A stretch of DNA of 64,000 bases from Zea mays (Eukaryota; Streptophyta; Magnoliopsida; Poales; Poaceae): contig NC_050098.1 of assembly GCF_902167145.1 (NCBI RefSeq), positions 112,072,207 through 112,136,206 of the forward strand, given 5' to 3'. The notes below the pieces were generated by a model that was given only the letters and a program-made list of their open reading frames with translations, had not been told where the DNA came from and ran no database searches. The translations under genes and the position numbers were made by a program. Shown here one piece after another: positions 9,617 through 20,439 of the stretch; position 1 is the first letter of the stretch, and each line of letters begins with the position of its first letter.

Positions 9617-11134
9617 ATGGCGCCGAAGAAAGCTTCAGCGACTGGGGCTGCAGCTCTGCAACCACTGGACCACAATCAGGAGACAGTCTCCCTGCGGGAG
9701 GCCCGAAGCCAGAAAAGGAAGGCTGTCAGTCCGACACCACCAGAGGACGAAATAGATCAAGAAATCAGAGATATGGAGATGCTTCATCAACAAGTACAGA
9801 GGAAGAAAGAAAAGATGGCCAGGCTAGCTGAACTGCAGAGGCAGATAGACGAAGCCTCTAAAGAAGTTCGTCATCTTGCTCAAGATGAGCAACACCGAAG
9901 GCCTCAGCACCAAGACCTTCATCAGGAGGGTTTTCCCAACGAGGATGACTGGTATGACAATTTCCATCATGGGAATTTTGTTTTTGATGATGCTTCTCCT
10001 TTGTCCGCTGAGCTGCAGGCTACACCTTGGCCTCCATCCTACAAGCCGCCTCAGCTTCCCGTATTCGATGGCCACTCAGACCCGAAGCAGTTTTTGATGA
10101 GCTACGAAGCAACAGTATCTTCGTATGGTGGCAATGCTTCAGTCATGGCCAAATCTTTCGTTATGGCTGTCAGAAGTGTTGCTCAAACCTGGTACTCCTC
10201 CCTTCGACCAGGAACGATCACTTCATGGCAGAAGCTGAAGGACTTATTGTTAACTAGCTTCCAAGGATTTCAGACGAAGCCGGTCACTGCTCAGGCTCTG
10301 TTCCAGTGCACCCAGGATCACGAAGAATACCTTCAGGCGTATGTCCGAAGGTTCTTGCGTTTGAGGGCACGGGCACCAACGGTGCCCAATGAAATTGTCA
10401 TTGAGGCCATGATCAAGGGGCTTCGGCCAGGACCGTCAGCTCAGTATTTCGCTAGGAAGCCTCCTCAAACTTTGGAGAAGCTGCTCCAGAAGATGGACGA
10501 GTACATTCGGGCCGATAATGATTTTCGCCAAAGAAGGGAGGAGGCTTTCAGGTTTTCTGAAATGACCAGGGGCTTCGGAGGGAGGTTCTACCCGAGGCAC
10601 GTGCGATCGATTCATAACTCTACACAAAATGATGATAGAGGAAGCCAACAGCAAAGGCCACAATGTTCCTCACAGGCTTCGGGGCAACAGCAAAGCTCCT
10701 TCCGACCACCAGCTCCAAGAGGCAGAGGCGCCAGGGGCTTTGGAGGAAGATTTGGCGATCAACCGAGAAGGATCTTTTGCTTATTCTGCGGTGAGAACAA
10801 AGGCCATACTACCAGAATGTGCCATGTTACTATTCAGAAGCAAAAGGAAATAGCTGAAGCAGCAGCACAACAAGCTCAGCCGAAGCAGGTCATGCATACA
10901 GCTTCGTATCATTCGCCCTACATCCCAGAATATGTGGGCAATCATCCTGCAGTTTCTGTTGCTTCGGCGAGTCAGCCTCAAGCTTCCTGGCAACAGCCTC
11001 CGCCCCCACCTCCGTTGCAACAAGGCCAGCAGCCAGAAGGGAGCCAGTATGCTTCACATCAGAGGGATTTCAGAGAGCAGTCCGAAGCTCGTACAGTCAA
11101 TAGCACTGTGCCAGAGTCAAAGCACATCTATTGA
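9617..11134 (+). CDS. gag: Gag protein of Z1 (505 aa), intact
   Basis: Structural capsid/nucleocapsid protein that would package element RNA in cytoplasmic particles. The ATG at 9617 opens MAPKKA, 66 bases after the primer site. Residues ~50-95 form a charged coiled-coil-like segment. Residues ~140-310 match the Ty3/gypsy retrotransposon gag region (PVFDGHSDPKQFL; TWYSSLRPGTITSWQKL; YVRRFLRLRARAP). An Arg/Gly-rich stretch is at ~365-385. A zinc knuckle at C388, C391, H397, C402 is CX2CX5HX4C, one residue longer than the usual CX2CX4HX4C. A Gln/Pro-rich tail follows. The frame ends at TGA (11132-11134) without continuing into protease, unlike autonomous elements. Z2 encodes a near-identical 505-residue protein. 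Confidence 0.92.
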   Translation: MAPKKASATGAAALQPLDHNQETVSLREARSQKRKAVSPTPPEDEIDQEIRDMEMLHQQVQRKKEKMARLAELQRQIDEASKEVRHLAQDEQHRRPQHQDLHQEGFPNEDDWYDNFHHGNFVFDDASPLSAELQATPWPPSYKPPQLPVFDGHSDPKQFLMSYEATVSSYGGNASVMAKSFVMAVRSVAQTWYSSLRPGTITSWQKLKDLLLTSFQGFQTKPVTAQALFQCTQDHEEYLQAYVRRFLRLRARAPTVPNEIVIEAMIKGLRPGPSAQYFARKPPQTLEKLLQKMDEYIRADNDFRQRREEAFRFSEMTRGFGGRFYPRHVRSIHNSTQNDDRGSQQQRPQCSSQASGQQQSSFRPPAPRGRGARGFGGRFGDQPRRIFCLFCGENKGHTTRMCHVTIQKQKEIAEAAAQQAQPKQVMHTASYHSPYIPEYVGNHPAVSVASASQPQASWQQPPPPPPLQQGQQPEGSQYASHQRDFREQSEARTVNSTVPESKHIY

Positions 11135-12093
11135 CAAATATCCTACCTTAGTAGCAATCTTTTTCATTCAGTTTTATTTTCTGTAATAAAGGACATTGTT
11201 TAGGTTTCATGTAATTAGTTTTGCTGATTCCTACAAGGAAAATATATTTTCTTCACAGGCTCATATTGATTAAAGTTCAAAGACTTGTGGTAACAAGGAC
11301 GACCTTCGAACTATCGAAAATTCTTCGAAGCAACAACAAGTCGTTCTAAGGAACGCAGAGTAAGTTTTCTGAAGTCACAAAAAAGTCGTTCCAAAGGGAG
11401 CGCAGTGTAAGTTTTCTGCTCCAAAGTCGTTCCAAAGGGAATGCAGAGCATACAGCGAAAAGTCAACGCTGATACCGCCTAAGTAAAAGGCGAAGCGCGA
11501 AAAGTCAACGCGAATACCGCTGAAAGTAAAAGGCGAAGAAGCTCCTAAGGGAGGCTTACAGCGAAAAATAAACGCTGATCCCGCTGAAGTAAAAGGCGAA
11601 GAAGCTCCTAAGGGAGGCTTATAAAAGATTGTGTTTTATTGCAGGGATGTGTATGTATCTTCGGAATAAACATCATCTCACACATAACATAACATCATCG
11701 CATCATTTCGCATAGCATAAGCATCATACATCATTTTTGCACATGGCACAAGAGATGGACACATTATCAATCTACAGAAGAACGCTTTGAAAAAAGGGGG
11801 AGAAATCATAGTTACAAAAAGATACATCATTGAACTTCGGAAGTGTAGCTTCGGAAAATATTTTCACGCAGCCTGGATATTATTCATCAGAACATTGGAT
11901 ATTGTTGTGACAAAGAAGAATCCTTCTTCACGAAGCATGAAAAGAAGGGAAGGTGTTTTTTCGTCAAAGACTCAAAAGCGGTACGTGTAAAGTTTCATGC
12001 ATCGTAAAGAATTGACTAACAAAAATAGGTATATTACATTTGAGTTACAAAATGTTGCAGTATATTACATTTCATAAGTTTTCACAAGAATAT
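11135..12093. repeat. non-coding region of Z1 with short degenerate repeats (11320-11640)
   Basis: It lies between the convergent ends of gag and the antisense gene. Two repeat types are visible at 11320-11640. One is GTCGTTCCAAAGGGA-GCAG (three copies). The other is GCGAAAAGTCAACGC-ATACCGC...AAGTAAAAGGCGAAG (three to four copies, ~50-60 bases each), some followed by AAGCTCCTAAGGGAGGCTTA. No gene is seen. The same repeats occur at 44690-45010 (Z2) and, inverted, at 37330-37740 (D). Confidence 0.7.
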
Positions 12094-15000
12094 TTAATCT
12101 TCTCTCAAAACGACTTCTGCAGCCTCGTTCAGGAGCCGATTAACGACTTCGTCCATAATATCTTCAGCCATCTTTTTAATTTCATCGTCTCCTTTCGGCT
12201 GAGGGCCCGAAGACGCTTTAGCAGGATCTGAAGCAAGATAGGATATGGCTACATTGCTATTACAAATCGCAAACGAATCTTAAAACCCAAGATTGCAAAA
12301 CAATAAAAACTATTAGTTAATACCTAATTGACCTTCGGCCTCTGCGCTCTTTTCAGCAGCTTCAGCTACTTCTCTAGCATCGTGAATGCCCTTTTCACTT
12401 CTTCGAATAATTTCTCCGGCCATTTCTCGGCCACCATTATCCCAGATATCGGTAAAAAATTTCCCACCAATTATACTAGCTTTGGCCGAGGGATCTCTTG
12501 CATCTTCAAAGGACAAAGCAGCTTCGGATTGTGCTAAGATTTTTACATGTTCGCAGCCCTTCTTCTCTAAGATGGTGGTAATCCCTCTGGCACCAGAGAA
12601 GGCACATATATCTCCTCGGCTAGTTAAAATTTCTTCGAAGGCTTCAGCTTCGTGGTCGATCCATTCGATGGGACCTTCGGGATTGCCTCTCGTAAAATTT
12701 TCTTCGCTCGAGAAGGCGCCGACCCTGGCGAAGCTAGCTTTTAACTTCTTAACACACTCTATAGATTTGTTATAGCATCTTTTTCTGGATGAACGAAGCT
12801 CTTCAACAGTTATTTCTAGGTGATCGGCCCATTGGTCGCTGAGTTCTCGCTTTGTTTCTTCAAGTATGCGTTCTTCCTTGGCTCTAGCCAGTTGTTTCCG
12901 AAGATCTTCAATTTCGCGCTTCTGAGCTTCAGCTTGACCTTTAAAAGCAGCTTCGTCTTCTTTTATTTTATTTATCAATGAGTGTAATATTTTATCTTTT
13001 TCAAGACCTTCGTTCCTCAGTTCAATAACTTCGGAACGAAGGTTGCTCAGGGCTATAGAACACCCTTCGTCTTCAGCATCTTTCTGTGCTCGGAGGGCAT
13101 TGCTAAGTATCAGGCCCTGCAAAGAGAAATATGTGTGCGTCAAAAGGTTTAAACAAACGAAAAATTTTTGGACTCAACAAAAAATACAAGGATTTCATTT
13201 GTCCCACCTTTAAGCTATTGTAAGCCAGGCTGTCGGCCAGGTCGTTCTTCGACAGCACCGAGAGCCCGTCTTCTAAAGTTGGAAATCCGAAGCTCTTGCT
13301 CATCTCCCGACAGACAGAAATTTCCTTGCTGTCGGGAAGACAATACAAGAAGTCTTCTTCTCCACTACCATTGAATATTAACGCCCCCCTTGGATATTTC
13401 AGTTTTTGGGCGTAGTGCTGGGCCTCTTGCTCTTCTTTTTCTGATAGTTTTTTCCCCGAAGCATGACGAATAATATAATCACGAATTTTGGGGGATGCTT
13501 CGGGGGCAATAACACCGGTTTCTTCAACAAAAGTTGGCTTTGTTATTTTTTCTGCCTCACTTTCCAAGGGTTTTATCTTTGCGGGCTCTGAGGGCCCAGC
13601 TTCGGCTTCAGTCTCTTGCCCTGGAGCTTTAGAACCAGATATTTCAGTTGTTGTTTCAGGAGTGACAGCAGCCTTCTTCGGAGGTGTGCTTGAAGATTTG
13701 ATCGTTTCCAGTACATCTAGCACATTAGCCATTCTCTTTCTTTTCGGAGTTACGGCTGGCACTTTTTGATTTTTTGCTGTCTCAATGTTTGCTGCAGGAC
13801 TCAAAACTTCTGATGTTTTGGAGCCCTCAGTTGCTTCCTTTACCTCTTCCATTTTTTCTGTGGACGGCGCTTCGGCCTTCTCTTTCGTTTCTGATAACAA
13901 AATCTTTGATTGCTCCAATTCTATCTTTGCTGGCACTTCGGCCGTTTCTGCGACTTCTGGCAGCAAAGTTGGTTCGGTTGGTTTTTCAGCTTCGGTGGCC
14001 GAAGGAGTTTCTCCGGTAAACTCAGGCACCGAAGCTGGTTCAATATAGCGCGGCCGATGTGTGAGGACCTTTATCTTCTTTCTCTTCGGTTCTGGCTCGC
14101 TAGGAGCAATTGTAGCTTCTTCTTTTGCAGAGGTTGTGTTTTTTCTCTTTTGCCTTCGAATGGGATAGCAATAGTCAGGGTAGACAAACCCGATTGCATC
14201 GAATACCCGATTCAGCCTCTTCTTCTTTCGGCCTCCGAAGGCTGCTGACATTACAGTGTCTTCGGCCTTCGAATAAGCCCCAAGCAGTTCATCACTTAAA
14301 TTTTCAATACTTTTTAACCAGTCATCATCTGGCTCGACGAATTTATCTCCAAATTTAAAAGTGTACTTCAACCTGATAAGTCCACCTTCGTCGGCTTCTT
14401 TTACGGTTTCTTGTGGCATTTCCCATTTTTCCGCAAGTGGCCATACCCTGAAGGCAATATGCTCTTGAACTAAGTCTCTTGTTCCAATGAAAGAGCAGAC
14501 TGCGCCGAAGGCCCTCTGGCATTCTTCGGCATCTTCAGTCATTTCAACCTTCGGCCTCCGAAGGCCGAAGCTTTGCCAAATAGGGCGCATGATTATACCT
14601 TTGATATCTTCTCGTATTGTCAGATCATTCTTCACATAGAACCATTCTGTCATCCAGTCTCCGGGCCATCTCTTCCGAAAGGTTGGCACGGGGCAGCTTG
14701 ACCCGGACCGAGAAACGAAACTGTAGCAGCCAAAATTGTTGTGATACTGTTCCTTACCCCAAGGTTTTGTTTCATATGATAATTCATGTATATTGCAGAA
14801 GCTTTTTGCGTCAGGCTTCAGACCTTGGCTTCTCACGGCCCACACGAAGATATTCAGCTTTATAATTGCCTCCGGAGTAAGTTGATGGAGATAGATTTCG
14901 AACATTTTTAGCACCTCCACAACGAAGCTGCTCAAAGGAAATCGCAGTCCAGCTTTCAAAAAGCTTCGGTACACTACGACTTCATTCTCTTCAGGGTGTG

Positions 15001-15322
15001 GGCAAGTTTTTTCCCCTTCGTCGGCCCTCACAATGGACAAATCCCGGAAATACCTTCCTCTCATATTGACAAGATGACTTTCTTTGATAGTTGATTTACC
15101 ATAAACGGAATGGCTTGGTCGCCATGGATGATCTTCGGAGTCTTCACCACCACTGTCCACATCGTAGCTGTCACTGTCACCAGTATCCTCAGACAAACCT
15201 TCCAGAATCTCCTTGGTGATTTTTTCTGTGTTGGTCTTTGACATCGCTATAAGAAACCCCAAATTTTTCTCTTCGTCGAGGCTCAGCTTCGTCTCAGCAG
15301 CAGTCTTCTTATCCTCGGACAT
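12094..15322 (-). CDS. antisense three-exon gene of Z1; predicted 1013-aa Transposase_28-like protein
   Basis: Exons on the minus strand: 15322-13208 (2115 nt), 13116-12324 (793 nt), 12227-12094 (134 nt). Introns of 91 and 96 bp have GT...AG ends. The exons total 3042 nt, exactly 1014 codons with the TAA stop. The ATG at 15322 (MSEDKK) is conserved in Z2. Residues ~115-235 (VVVYRSFLKAGLRFPLSSF; YLHQLTPEAIIKLNIFVWAV; GCYSFV; WFYVKND) resemble the 'putative gypsy-type transposon' family Transposase_28, known only from plant repeats and without proven activity. A basic signal PKRKKIK lies at ~412-418, with Glu/Pro/Thr-rich disorder around it. Residues ~706-830 form a long coiled coil. It is likely nuclear (inference), and no catalytic residues are recognisable. 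It may correspond to the reverse-strand frame described in Cinful/Zeon elements. The role is unknown; being antisense to the element RNA, it needs its own promoter. Confidence 0.82.
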
Positions 15323-15464
15323 CTTCGGAGACACTAAAAAACTATTTTCAAAGCCGAAGCTTCAAAACTAAAAGCTTAGCAAATTGTAGTACACAAGAGC
15401 TAAAAATTGAGTGAGCGGGAGCAGTTGGCCAGAGAGCGTGTCGAATGCGTTTGCGGTATGGCCG

Positions 15465-15472
15465 TATTTATA
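15465..15472 (-). promoter_or_regulatory. TATA box of Z1's antisense gene
   Basis: Minus-strand TATAAATA, about 143 bases upstream of the ATG at 15322, in a GGCGTATAAATACGGCC context. Z2 has GGGCGTATAAATAAG near 48865-48880 and D has GAGCGTATAAAAAAG at 1471-1485. It lies between the polypurine tract and the gene, outside the LTR. Confidence 0.6.
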
Positions 15473-15616
15473 CGCCAAGTTTGTTGAAAGTTGAAAGACC
15501 CCGCTTGTCAGTGAATGTTGCTATTCTAGCAAAGGGAAGGTGTTTTTTCGGACCTTCGGCGTAAAGCCTTCGTCCAGGTCGCAATCTAAATTTATTATTT
15601 TGAACAAATTAATATT

Positions 15617-15628
15617 GCGAGGGGCTAC
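15617..15628 (+). other. polypurine tract of Z1
   Basis: GCGAGGGGCTAC ends directly at the 3' LTR start (15629). The same tract is at 49020-49031 (Z2) and, inverted, at 1320-1331 (D). Confidence 0.65.
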
Positions 15629-16271
15629 TGTTGGGGACCTTCGGCCTCCGAAGGTCCTCAAAAACAGGATTTAATAGTGTTTCTGGAGGATAACGTGTGA
15701 ACAGGTACCTTCGGACTCAAGTCAGGCATCACAGTAGACCAGGATAATACGAAGGTTGATGAAGCGCCGAAGGTGTAAGCAGGAAAGCTTCGGCGTGACA
15801 GCAGCAGGAGAAACCGACTTAAAGATGAAAAGGCTATTTAGACCTCGACAGATTACTATAGAATTATTATCAAGTGTAAAGGGCATTAATGTAATTTTGC
15901 ACGGGCTGCGTCCCGTGCCTATAAATAGGTGAACAGTACTCCCGTACCGCTCACGCTGACTTGACATTCGCTTTCTGCGTCACTCTTGTACTATCATCTC
16001 CTTCCGATTGAAGGTACACTTGTAATTCGACGATATTTCTGTTTATACATAATAATAATATATAATCGTTCGTGTGGTCTTTTATATTCTTTATATTTCA
16101 TCCTTCATCATTGTCTGATGAATTTATGAAGGTACGTCCTTCATAACCTTCGTCCGTAAGCAATTATGTCCTAAGGGAAATAATTCTTCGGAGGACGAAG
16201 GACTTTAATGATTAACGTTTTCTATGTTGCCTTGTTCTTAACTCATAGCACTTGAGAACAAGTCCCCAACA
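15629..16271 (+). repeat. 3' LTR of Z1
   Basis: 643 bp, same length as the 5' LTR with two differences. It is followed by target-site duplication CGTGA (16272-16276), after which A's LTR resumes. Confidence 0.93.
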
Positions 16272-16733
16272 CGTGATATTTTAAAATCGCTGTCGATACG
16301 GGGTTTTGAGTTCGGTTCGGACATGAGATATTTGGCCGAGTCAGATAAATTTGATTAGAGGATGACCTATATCGAGTATTCTGTCTGAGAGTACAGACTC
16401 GGATTAAAATAGTCGGACATCGATTAAGTTCGAGGAATTAGACTCGGGCTCAGACCAAATAACAGTCGTCGAGAGTTTGATTAAATGAGCTTCAGATGAG
16501 ATTTATAATTCGAGAATGATTTTTGAGTTCGCATTCGTGACGAGGATAAAAGTTTTAACATGCTCCAAATTCGGCCTTCTGTGAGATTGAATAATTCCGA
16601 ATTCGGCGAAATGTGAATGAATAATCTGGATAATCAGAGACATATGCGAGCGAGAAAGAGAAATTTTTACTGAGCACCCGAGATTAGGGTATTTCTCCCG
16701 TCATAACACGAAACTGACACCTGGGGTGTCACA

Positions 16734-16751
16734 GCCTTCCCCCCTTAAAAG
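16734..16751 (-). other. polypurine tract of A
   Basis: On the minus strand CTTTTAAGGGGGGAAGGC directly precedes the LTR start TGTGACACCCC. B has the same tract at 54170-54187. Confidence 0.75.
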
Positions 16752-18244
16752 AATCTCGTCCTGAGATTCGAATGAGGATCTTCAAGGGTGGAGAAGCATG
16801 TAACTCCCACGCCGAAGGTAGGTGCCAAATCATAAGATGTTATTTGGCAAGATACGAAAGATAGATTTGGACCGAATATCATGACATATTGAGACAAAAT
16901 GCAGCGATCACTTGGAGAGAATGTCCACAAAAGATATCACATCTGTATAGTCTTGTAATGGATCACGACTATTAACCATGATACCAGCGCGTGCCGAGCA
17001 GCTCAACCTTATGTGTGCACCCATAGGAGGCTCTCGGTTTTGTCGCGGCACCACCGGTCGTTAGTCATAACACCATTACCAAATGTAACCAATGATAAAT
17101 CACGTGGCATAAATAGATGGAGCCCATGAGAGTATGGCTCAGAAAATAAGAATGTGATCGGAGTTGAAGCAAATATTGTTGGCAAAAGAGCATCACATGA
17201 GAATTTTCTTCAACTCAGAGAACTATTTTATGATCATCACCGGGATTATCAGCCAAAGATTGATACGATATTTAATATGAGGAGGAACCAACCATGAGAT
17301 CGAGATTGATAAGCTTTTAGAGACATGAGAGATCCAAAGATAACAGCAACATCCATTAATCCACAAGGATATGTCGTTTAGAGATAAGTTGATAAAACAA
17401 GCGTCATGATCCTCGGAGAAGGGGGTGTGAGAATAACCAGAAATGAGAGATTTAGGCAAGATCAACGTCCGATACTTGAGAACAGGTTATAGTAGATAAC
17501 CAGATAATAGGGCAGAATCATTAAAGGATTCGGAGATTTGTATGGTAAAGCCACAACGCGATTCACAAGGAAAAAGATTACCAGATCCAAGCGAGAGGAG
17601 AGGTAGGCAAACATGATCAGCTAGGATGATCAACATAAATGCTATGAAGTTTTAGGGGCAAGGATTTATGGAAAGAAACATGACCTTGATAGGGTTTGCG
17701 CAACTAGACACCAAACAAACAACTTTTTTTTGACACGACAAGTGTACAAGGAGACTTGGGTTTGTATAGCGGTCAAGCTATGGAGGTCTACAAGCTGTGC
17801 AGGTGTAATTTCAAGGATAAACACACAAGGGCTAGAAAAACTAACATAAGCATATGATTTTTTTAAAAGGTTTCACTAGGGGACCACTAGATTGTTTGGA
17901 GAAGGGGTCTCTTTTAATGGGCAAAACAAGCAACAAATTTTTGTATTGGTTAGAGGCAAAATGTATTAAATAGTTACCGTACCTCCTAGACAGCATGGCA
18001 AGGAGAACACATAACACAACCTAATCAAGACTATCATAACAACACAGGATAAGGCACTTCTTACAGCTCCTAACATAGCAGTACATTACATTATTCACAA
18101 TTTCTTATTATTGGAATAAAGGTGAGAGAGCATGTTGGTGCACAAGAGACAATTATAATGCGACAATCATGATGCATGCTCATTCTAGATGTCTTCTCAG
18201 ACCTAACTATTTTTTTCGGGTGCTTGCTACAACATCCTTATTGA

Positions 18245-18271
18245 TAGTAGTAGTAGTAGTAGTAGTAGTAG
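18245..18271. repeat. (TAG)9 microsatellite
   Basis: Nine perfect TAG units in A's internal domain. The matching place in B (55658-55673) has only a short, interrupted version (AATAGTAGTATTAG), so the expansion happened in A's lineage. Confidence 0.9.
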
Positions 18272-18435
18272 CCTTTATGGCCTATATAAATATAGCCACC
18301 TAGCTACCCATCTATTTCCTAAGGCTTCACGTCCTAGGTCTATCCTTATCGTCCTGACGATCTATCCAACATTGGTTTCTAAGCAAGTTTTACTTTAGAA
18401 AAGGTTAAAAATCATGACTTATTGACTTCCCTGTA

Positions 18436-18457
18436 CTGGTATTCGCTCCGATACCAG
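18436..18457 (-). other. primer-binding site of A inside a hairpin
   Basis: On the minus strand TGGTATCGGAGC (18456-18445) starts two bases after the LTR end and matches the initiator tRNA-Met primer site TGGTATCAGAGC with one difference. It lies in an inverted repeat: CTGGTAT, an 8-base loop, ATACCAG. B has the identical arrangement at 55835-55856. Confidence 0.75.
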
Positions 18458-20439
18458 CTGTGGCGGAACCGCCCGAATTATTCCAGCTTAAGTGCCCAAG
18501 TCGCACCCTTAAGGGCAGCAACACACTTAAACAGGAATAACCCGCCAGTCCCTCGGATCTAGTCCGATAAAGCCACTTACCAGGATCGAATACCACTAGC
18601 TCACACGAAGGTGAGGCACAGAGAAATACAATAAAACATAATACCACAAATTTAATAAGTATCATTAGTGATTACATTATCGGAGTTTCAAAAATGATAA
18701 CCATAAATTTTAGTGCAGCGGAAATAACTAACGGAGAAAACCGAGTAACATGGCGAAGCCTGGCCACGCTACTCCTCCTGGTCCTCTCTTGCGGAAGCAA
18801 TAACCCACTCGACCATCTATCTCGGTGGCAGGGATGAAGGCCAAGTCACACCATCAACCGATCATCCTAAGGAGTACCTGCAAAAATTATGCCACAAGCA
18901 AGGCTGAGTATACTAATACTCAGCTAGACTTACCCGGTGTGAGGAGTCTACTCCTCTACCTCTAGACATGCAGCTGTTTGGATGAGGGGTTTGGTTTGCC
19001 AAAAGCACTAGATGAGTCTAAAATCAAGTTTTAGCTTTTCAAGTTTTAGTATGATCCTTTTAAACTAGATGAGTACCTAGCTAGTCATACATGGTATCAA
19101 ACATTATTGCAATCAACATCTTTTGCCAGTCACCTCATTTCCACTTATTACTCAATGCAGTACAATGGATCAAGCAGTCTCATTAGCTGCGAGAAGCAGA
19201 CGATTCGAATCGAGTTTTTATCCTTGCAAGGTAAACCTAAACACACGACGTGGCGAGGCACTCCGTCCCCACACACATCAACCGTCCCCATCGATTCCCT
19301 GGCAACAGATCAGGGCTCACCGCCTTGGCGTACAATGCCTCACTGACCCCGACTGCCGTCGTGCAGTGACCACACTTGTACCCACCATAATCGAAATGGG
19401 AGACCACGTCTCAGGTCGCGTGAGGGGTAAAGTCTGCGGGAAGGTTCACTCAGGTACTAGGCTTACCGATTTACCATATTTCTCGGCATGTGTTTAGTAC
19501 GTTCAAACGCTTGGCACAGGTATCCGCACGTTAATCCTTATTCCAATTTATGTCTCGTAAACAACGCATCCCCATGGATCCGTGTCCACAGACTATCATC
19601 ATTCTGTTATCAAAAGTGGATACAACCAATTCCTGACCTCGCGCGAGTGCTAGAAAAATCACTCGACTTCTACCAAGATCCCTAATTAGCAAAGCAGCTA
19701 CTCGACCTAGCATACTAGTATCCATCTCAAAAGGATTCCTGAGTTCATACAACTAGGGTTTCAATCAACTCCTACACTTAAGTGCACATTACAAACCTAC
19801 AAACATTAAGTGTAGTAAAATAGCATAATAAACGGTTATGCATAAAACCGGGACTTGCCTTTAATTTAACACTTAGGTAGTGTTTGCTGGGGGAGGTACT
19901 CGCTTGGCGAGCATCCACTGGTTATGTCCATTCTTCAGGTCGTCCACCAACAGCATCTTGTGGTTGGCACCACACCACTTGCATGAGCGTCATATCTCGG
20001 TCCCAAATGAGATGCAAGATGCATATGTATGAATATAATGACAGTAACACAAAGTAGCACAAGGTATACAAAGACACAGTGGCGAACTAAACATTAAATT
20101 GGAAGACACCGTAGACAACCACATGTTAGCTTTAGTTATCTACACGTCGTCGGGCATACATAGTCACGACCACTAGAAATATGACGACACTTACTATACT
20201 TAACCAATACAAACATGATCTCACAAGCATGAACATTTATGTAGTTTGCTACGACTTTTCATTAGTTCTTCTATTAAACACACAAAAGCATCTCAAGCAC
20301 AAGTTCAACAAAGGAGGGATTCCTATCCACAACCAACTACTCAAGCAAGCACATTAATCATGTAACACATGTTATACTAAGTTTAGACGTTACTAATCTA
20401 TGTCCGCTAAGTGCTAACTAAGCATTTTTAGCCAACAGG

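Larger units (their letters stand above)
8897..16271 (+). mobile_element. Z1: complete Zeon-like LTR retrotransposon
   Basis: 7375 bp, flanked by CGTGA (8892-8896 and 16272-16276). Its two 643-bp LTRs differ at two sites by hand count. Order: LTR, primer site, gag, short repeats, antisense three-exon gene, polypurine tract, LTR. There is no protease, reverse transcriptase, RNase H or integrase. Size, LTR length and gag-only coding resemble maize Zeon-1, the non-autonomous partner of Cinful (from memory). It sits in A's 3' LTR in the opposite orientation. Both its genes are intact, so it is the best candidate in the window for a recently mobile copy. Confidence 0.92.
3150..16733 (-). repeat. 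3' LTR of A, interrupted by Z1
   Basis: The LTR is made of 3150-8896 plus 16277-16733. Its partner at 18459-24639 is uninterrupted and reads through the same site at 24181-24186 (GTGATATTTT), which proves Z1 is a later insertion. The 3150-4950 and 6100-7240 parts are AT-rich with no gene. 5150-6060 is the 180-bp array, 7600-8530 is GC-rich, and the rest is AT-rich upstream LTR. Confidence 0.88.
16734..18458 (-). other. short non-coding internal domain of A
   Basis: The whole internal region of A is 1725 bp. No frame longer than ~90 codons and no gag, protease, reverse transcriptase or integrase motif is seen on either strand. It begins (in + coordinates) with the polypurine tract and ends with the primer site. 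It aligns along its length with B's internal region (54170-55857), so the reduced state was inherited rather than caused by a local deletion. Confidence 0.8.

Noticed and set aside
12313..15322. Antisense gene as an independent host gene captured only here
   Set aside because: The same gene with the same introns occurs in five Zeon-like copies or fragments in this window, so it belongs to the family.
13103..15334. Start of the antisense gene at 15334
   Set aside because: That codon reads GTG. The ATG at 15322 opens MSEDKK and is the one conserved in Z2 (48721).
8897..16271. Z1 as a DNA transposon because of inverted ends TGTTGGGG/CCCCAACA
   Set aside because: Those ends belong to each direct 643-bp LTR. 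A primer site, polypurine tract, gag and 5-bp duplication show an LTR retrotransposon.
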